From Mangifera indica (lineage: Eukaryota > Streptophyta > Magnoliopsida > Sapindales > Anacardiaceae), in NCBI RefSeq assembly GCF_011075055.1, contig NC_058143.1:8571057-8635056 (forward strand): a stretch of DNA of 64,000 nucleotides, given 5' to 3'. The position numbers were made by a program, and so were the translations under genes. The notes below the pieces were generated by a model. It did not search any database. It was not told where the DNA came from and saw only the letters and a program-made list of their open reading frames with translations. Positions within the stretch are counted from its first letter, which is position 1. Each line of letters begins with the position of its first letter. Shown piece by piece: positions 59,578 through 64,000 of the stretch.

Positions 59578-59718
59578 CTCCCACTTTTTGATTGATTACA
59601 AAAACCAAATTTAAATCAAAATTATGCAATTAAAAATACTCCCCCTAACCTTATCACAAATTTGTATATTTTGCTCAAGCTTGAAAAATGCAAAATGGTT
59701 TAAACCATTTCTCCCCCT
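59578..59718 (-). other. Repeated polypurine tracts of the minus-strand element
   Basis: AGGGGGAG (minus strand) at 59711-59718 and 59639-59646, and AGTGGGAG at 59578-59585 beside the LTR. This is the same multi-tract arrangement as in the young Sirevirus. Confidence 0.75.
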
Positions 59719-60604
59719 TTTTGGCATTAATCAAAAAGTAATGATCAGTATAAACTCAAGATTCAATTGAATTCCAATTTTAAGAAAATCATTTGCAGTT
59801 AATCATTTTCATTTATTTTTTTCATTAACCATTTAGAAAAGCCAATTTAAAACCCATTCCATTAACCATCTTATTTCATAAACCATTTAAAAAACAAATA
59901 CTTTTCAAAAACCAAACTCATTTCATTAAAAAAAAAATTGATTTTTAACTTAACAATAATTAATTATCATTTAAAACAAACTAATCTCTCCTCTTTAGCG
60001 GATGAGTATATGCTCCCCATTACTTTAACACATTTTAACAAACATAATTACTAAGTTTTGGTGTTAAAGTAAGTTCATTTGGTAAGATTTTAGAAAAATT
60101 TTGACATAATGTCCCCTATATTTTTGATAAATCCCTTTTTTAAATAACAAGAATTACACTTTAATATAATTCATTCAATCATCCAAACTTCTTTCCAAAC
60201 ACCAAACTTCCATTTATCTCAATCAATCAATTCAATTTCAATCCATAAAATATAACACTTTGTAAATAATCAATTGATATCCATCATTAATAAATCCATT
60301 TATCACCTAAAAGAATTAGGCATAAAAGTCACCATATCATCTCATGTCAAAGTATCAATGCAATAAATCAAGATAATTAGTAATAATCAAGTAAGAATAT
60401 AATCAATATGTCACAAGGTATGTTAACTAGGTATTTATACTAAGTTTCAAAAATGATACCTAAGTATCAATATCATCAATAACTATGAACATGAAAATAA
60501 GTTTAGGTACTAAAAATGAAGCATGTTCGTAAAAAAAATATTATGATATGCAATGGGTAAGATCAAAATGAGATGCAAAAAAAAAAAAAAAATTGTCATG
60601 GCTG
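59719..60604. other. Spacer between env-like remnant and polypurine tracts
   Basis: AT-rich, no ORF; corresponds to 21014-21220 of the young element but is longer. Confidence 0.45.
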
Positions 60605-61785
60605 AGGTAGGGGAAAATCATCTTGGCATCGCAATACCTGATCCCTATAGAAATCCTCTCTCAAATTGGTAAGCTGACCTTGAATATCTTGGATTATTGA
60701 GTTTATGGCATTTTGGAACACCTCAATTGCATCAAATCTCTTTTTCATATATTGCATCAGTCGATCCAGATAACTAGGAGATATATCTTCTTTAACCTAA
60801 TCTGTCCTTGTTTTTTTTACTCTATCTAAAGCTGGATTTAGGCATTACAGGATCACTTGGCACAGTAAGCACCTTGTGTTCTTTTTCAACCCGTTGTTCA
60901 TCTTTCGGTTGATTTTCTTCCTCATTTCCTCTAACCAAGATTAAATGCCATTCTCCATCTTGAGCTTTTTCAATCAATCTCATTTTAAATAATGCATCAT
61001 TGTTAATCCATTGATTCACTTTAAATTTTTGTATGAATGCTTTGTCACTATTCTTGAGAGAAACTTGTAATTGTATAACCCTGACAGTGACAATCATCCT
61101 GAATTGAATCTCTAATTTCTCATCCTTAATCTCAAATATCTTATGGATTAATTATTTAACCAAATCCACCTATCTTCCATCCATTGCGGTGTTTAGTAAA
61201 ACTAAATCCCACACTGATACATGTCCACTAGTGTTTCTCTTGCATTCAAAATGAAAGACAACATTTGGTGTAAAATTCTTATGAGCAGACAATTGAATCC
61301 CCGTTGATTTTGTCAAGTTTGCATAATATAGCCTGACACCACTCAAATCATGACACAAAAAGTTCGATGTCCATGCTATTGGAGTATTCAAAATGCCTTT
61401 ATTATCACACTCTAACCATTTAACAAATGTTTTAGATGTGACATTGTAATCATCACCTCTTATTCTGAAACTCATAGTATACTCAATAATGTTTTCGTGA
61501 TTATCCATAGGCATCGATAAAGAACTGTAGAATTCATACACCAAGTCTTCATAAACGTCCAAATGCATAAAAAAAAAAATTTCCCATCTCATCCTTCTAA
61601 TTAACTTTATTAATTCACCTCCAACACCAATTTCATGCATAATACTCATATCAAAGCAGCAACCATTAAAAATACCTCTTGTTTGTCTTCTGGAAGCTTG
61701 AGCTGCTATTCTTGATCATTCGTAACAATCTCGAAGTTGTTTTCATATACCCAGGTTGAGCAATTGATTTTCTTCTTGGTGCCAT
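60605..61785 (-). pseudogene. Env-like ORF of the minus-strand element
   Basis: Starts MAPRRK at 61785 with an early frameshift or stop near 61650. The main block 61649-61170 contains FFMHLDVYEDLVYEFYSSL, VKWLECDNKGI and SVWDLVLLNTAM. A further block 61097-60822 follows in another frame, and a coiled-coil-like tail (about 60790-60610, LDRLMQYMKKRFDAIE) matches the C-terminal coiled coil of the intact ORF at 19724-21013. It is closest to the remnant at 4429-5166. No membrane segment is seen. Function unknown, and inactive here. Confidence 0.75.
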
Positions 61786-62929
61786 TTTCAATTTCTTGGA
61801 TTTTGAAGAAAATTGTGCAATACGAACAGGAATGAAGAGAACTAAGGTTTGAAAACCATTACAGAAGAAGAAAGATGCTCATAGTGGCCGAAAACATGAA
61901 GCCCAAAGTTGATTTGCTCAAAGAATAGAGGTTCCCATGAGATGTTGAACCAAGATGGAAATCTGACGTGTTTAGGCTTTGATTTGGTAATGACTAAAGA
62001 TGATGGTAGCCGAAGATACATTTTCCAGCATTGATTTGTCTAGAGAAAAACTGTTGGAGTTGGTTTACAGTAGAGGCACATGATGGCTAAGTTTTTAGGG
62101 TGAGTGAACATGAGGAAAAAAGAAGCAGATTCATCTTTAAAAAACTGGATACATGACCATTTACTTGCTTAGTACCAAAACTACACGGGTGTGTATTTGC
62201 TTAAAAGTGGAAACTTAAAAATCCCAAAAGTACATGGGCATTTACTTCTAATGCGTGGCCGTATGTTTTAAATTTTGAAGGGAAATTGTGCAAAAAGCAT
62301 ATTGGGTGTTTCTAAAGCGTAAAAACTTAAAATTGTGAAACCATTAGCATTTTTGCATAAAATGATTTGCCAAAAATCATGATTAAACATTTATGAAGAA
62401 AGACACATGATTTTTTTAAAATTTTTAAGTTAAAAACAATGCAATGAAAAATATGAGTTATACATCAAATCAAAACACCACATGATACAAATCTTAGATA
62501 TCTTGATCTATTTTGAGAAATGTTAATGTAAATCAAATCATGATCACTTTTGAACATAAGTTCAAGTCGACTTGACTCGATTTTGCAATAAGCATTGAAC
62601 ATATTTAGACACTAAACTTATATCACATATTCATGCATTTTTGAAACATGTTAGTATGTAAACATGAAAACTATATCCATATCAGCAGATAGTATTCAAG
62701 ATACACATGAATTCACTTAATCAATTCAAATGCATCACTCAAATATCTAACTTACTTATCAAATAAGACCATATAGATATTGAATTCAAATAAGAGTTTA
62801 GGTACTTACTTGACATTCTAAGCTCTCAAATTGAAAAATTTTATTTTTCAAAATGCTTTGGTGCTCCTATCTCCATTATCCAGATTTGTTCCTTGCATAA
62901 CTATTCCAATGCTATAAGACACACCTACA
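61786..62929 (-). other. Gag-to-env spacer where pol is missing
   Basis: On the minus strand the gag tail is followed within about 150 bases by sequence like the pol-env spacer of Sireviruses. A short LDNG..STKAF-like stretch near 62870-62885 may be the last trace of the protease active site. No integrase, RT or RNase H motif is found. Confidence 0.45.
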
Positions 62930-64000
62930 AAGAAATTCAAGTTTTCTTTGGTGGCCAAATGGTTTTGGGTCCATCAAGGTTAGTCTTCAATATCTCTTTA
63001 GGAACCCAAACCCTTTTTACTTTAAATGATTTGTCATTCCTAATTGAATATCTTCTGACAATATAACCAATAAAGGCACAAAACTTGCATTTTAATTACA
63101 ATAAATGATTATTTTCAATTGCCTATATATTTTAACAAAAAGATTATTTCTATTACATTCTAGGCCTTCCTTATTTAATTCACATCTTTGGGATGCAAGC
63201 ATCTCATCTAACTTTTTGTGCCTATTTTGAATTTATCCAAAATCTCACTTGCATTAGATATTTTCACATGTAATGCATCATTTTCACTTCTAAGTTTGTT
63301 CAACTCATTTGATGTTAAAATCTTTTTATTTTTAACTAAGTCAAGTTCTTTCTTTATTTTAGCATGCTCACTAATGAAATTTTCATAATCATTCTTAATG
63401 CATGTCAATTGCTTTCTCACAGATTTATTTTTACACATGCATTTATATTCATCGATTAAACAATCAAATACTTCTTGCAATTGATTAAAAGAGTAAGAGT
63501 TAGAGTTGTTACCTTTTTCCCCTGATTCATTCATGGCCATGAAGCATAGATCGGCTCTCTCATGCTTTGACTCACTTTCATCACTAGAATTATCACTCCA
63601 GCTCCAAGTAGATGCAAACACTTTCTTTTTGAATTTCTTCTTCTTTCTCCTCTTCATGATTTAAGGTCACTTTTGTTGGATGTGACTGGACCTCTTGCAT
63701 TCATAGCATGTAATTTCATCATCACTTCTTGAAAGTAATTTGTTAAATCTCCTTGTAAGAAGACTTACATGTTCTTTTTTGTCTTAGTCTCCTCTTCCTT
63801 GGGCTTTTTCTTCATCTCAAATGCCAATAGGCTTCCAAAGAGTTCATCCATGCCCATTTTGCTCAAGTCTTTTGATTCTTCGATAGCGGTCACTTTCATG
63901 CTCTATGATTCCAACAACGATTAAAGAATCTTCTTCATAAGCTCAATGATCTCAAACTTTTTTCCAAGTCCTCTAAGATCATTTATCAAGTTTAAGAACC
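62930..64000 (-). pseudogene. Gag of the minus-strand Sirevirus-like element (5' end off window)
   Basis: Remnants run from the window end. VTAIEESKDLSKMGMDELFGSLL (about 63900-63830) matches VTAIEEAKDVKTLPLEELLGSLL of the intact gag. A knuckle-like CYECKRSSHIQQ lies near 63700. The block 63657-63208 has a Lys-rich start, an acidic Ser stretch with ADLCFMAM, and a coiled coil. A second knuckle trace and VWVPK/GPKTIW tail motifs lie near 63080-62950. Stops and frameshifts are present. Confidence 0.8.

Larger units (their letters stand above)
58300..64000 (-). mobile_element. Minus-strand Sirevirus-like element lacking pol (runs off window)
   Basis: On the minus strand from the window end: gag remnant (64000 to about 62930), spacer, env-like remnant (61785-60605), purine tracts (59711-59718, 59639-59646, 59578-59585) and 3' LTR (about 59575-58300). 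Integrase, reverse transcriptase and RNase H are missing between gag and the spacer. The 5' LTR lies beyond the window. It is much older than the element at 12258 and from a different subfamily. Confidence 0.75.

Noticed and set aside
1..64000. CRISPR arrays, tRNA or rRNA genes, bacterial operons
   Set aside because: The tandem arrays have long units without spacers, no tRNA or rRNA sequence was recognised, and the window is plant nuclear DNA.

Overview
This 64 kb window is nuclear DNA of a eudicot plant. It is AT-rich, its one intact host gene is a spliced heat-shock factor, and most of the rest is plant LTR retrotransposons, Mutator-like elements (MULEs) and hAT elements, often nested. No organism can be named from the sequence alone.

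Layout. 1-12257: copy A of a segmental duplication (1-4427), made of part of an old minus-strand LTR and a small His/Gly-rich gene split by an hAT insertion. A decayed env-like retrotransposon ORF follows (4429-5166, minus). Next comes a second His-rich paralogue (8599-9006, two stops) behind seven 156-bp promoter-proximal repeats, and then old non-coding sequence. 12258-22974: a very young Sirevirus-type Ty1/copia element (two 1443-bp LTRs, 5-bp target duplication, gag, pol, env-like ORF, repeated polypurine tracts). It sits inside an older minus-strand LTR that covers 11595-24743. 23770-27227: copy B of the segmental duplication, with a third, truncated His-rich pseudogene.

27658-35292: a decayed MULE with long inverted termini and an exact 9-bp target duplication. 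It carries a MURA-like transposase pseudogene (plus) converging on a DUF1985/Ulp1-type pseudogene (minus), with an hAT element inserted between them. 35695-36698: another hAT element. 37031-50078: a 13-kb MULE with exact 9-bp target duplication and the same convergent gene pair in a much better state. Its DUF1985 + Ulp1-protease gene has eleven exons and ten phase-0 introns but four nonsense codons. Its MURA transposase has three exons and one frameshift. Three families of tandem repeats occupy the promoter and first-intron regions of the pair.

50489-54146: a complete two-exon HSFA5-type heat-shock transcription factor (484 aa), the only clearly functional host gene. It is followed by a 0.9-kb foldback element (55110-56006), a decayed minus-strand copia pol (56690-58180), and a minus-strand Sirevirus-like element that has lost nearly all of pol but keeps gag, env-like ORF, polypurine tracts and 3' LTR (about 58300 to the window end).

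How it fits together: the window is a transposon nest beside one regulatory gene. The most notable object is the 13-kb Ulp1-type MULE. A transposase and a SUMO/Ulp-type protease gene converge, each behind its own multiplied promoter, and an older relative with the same architecture lies 2 kb away.
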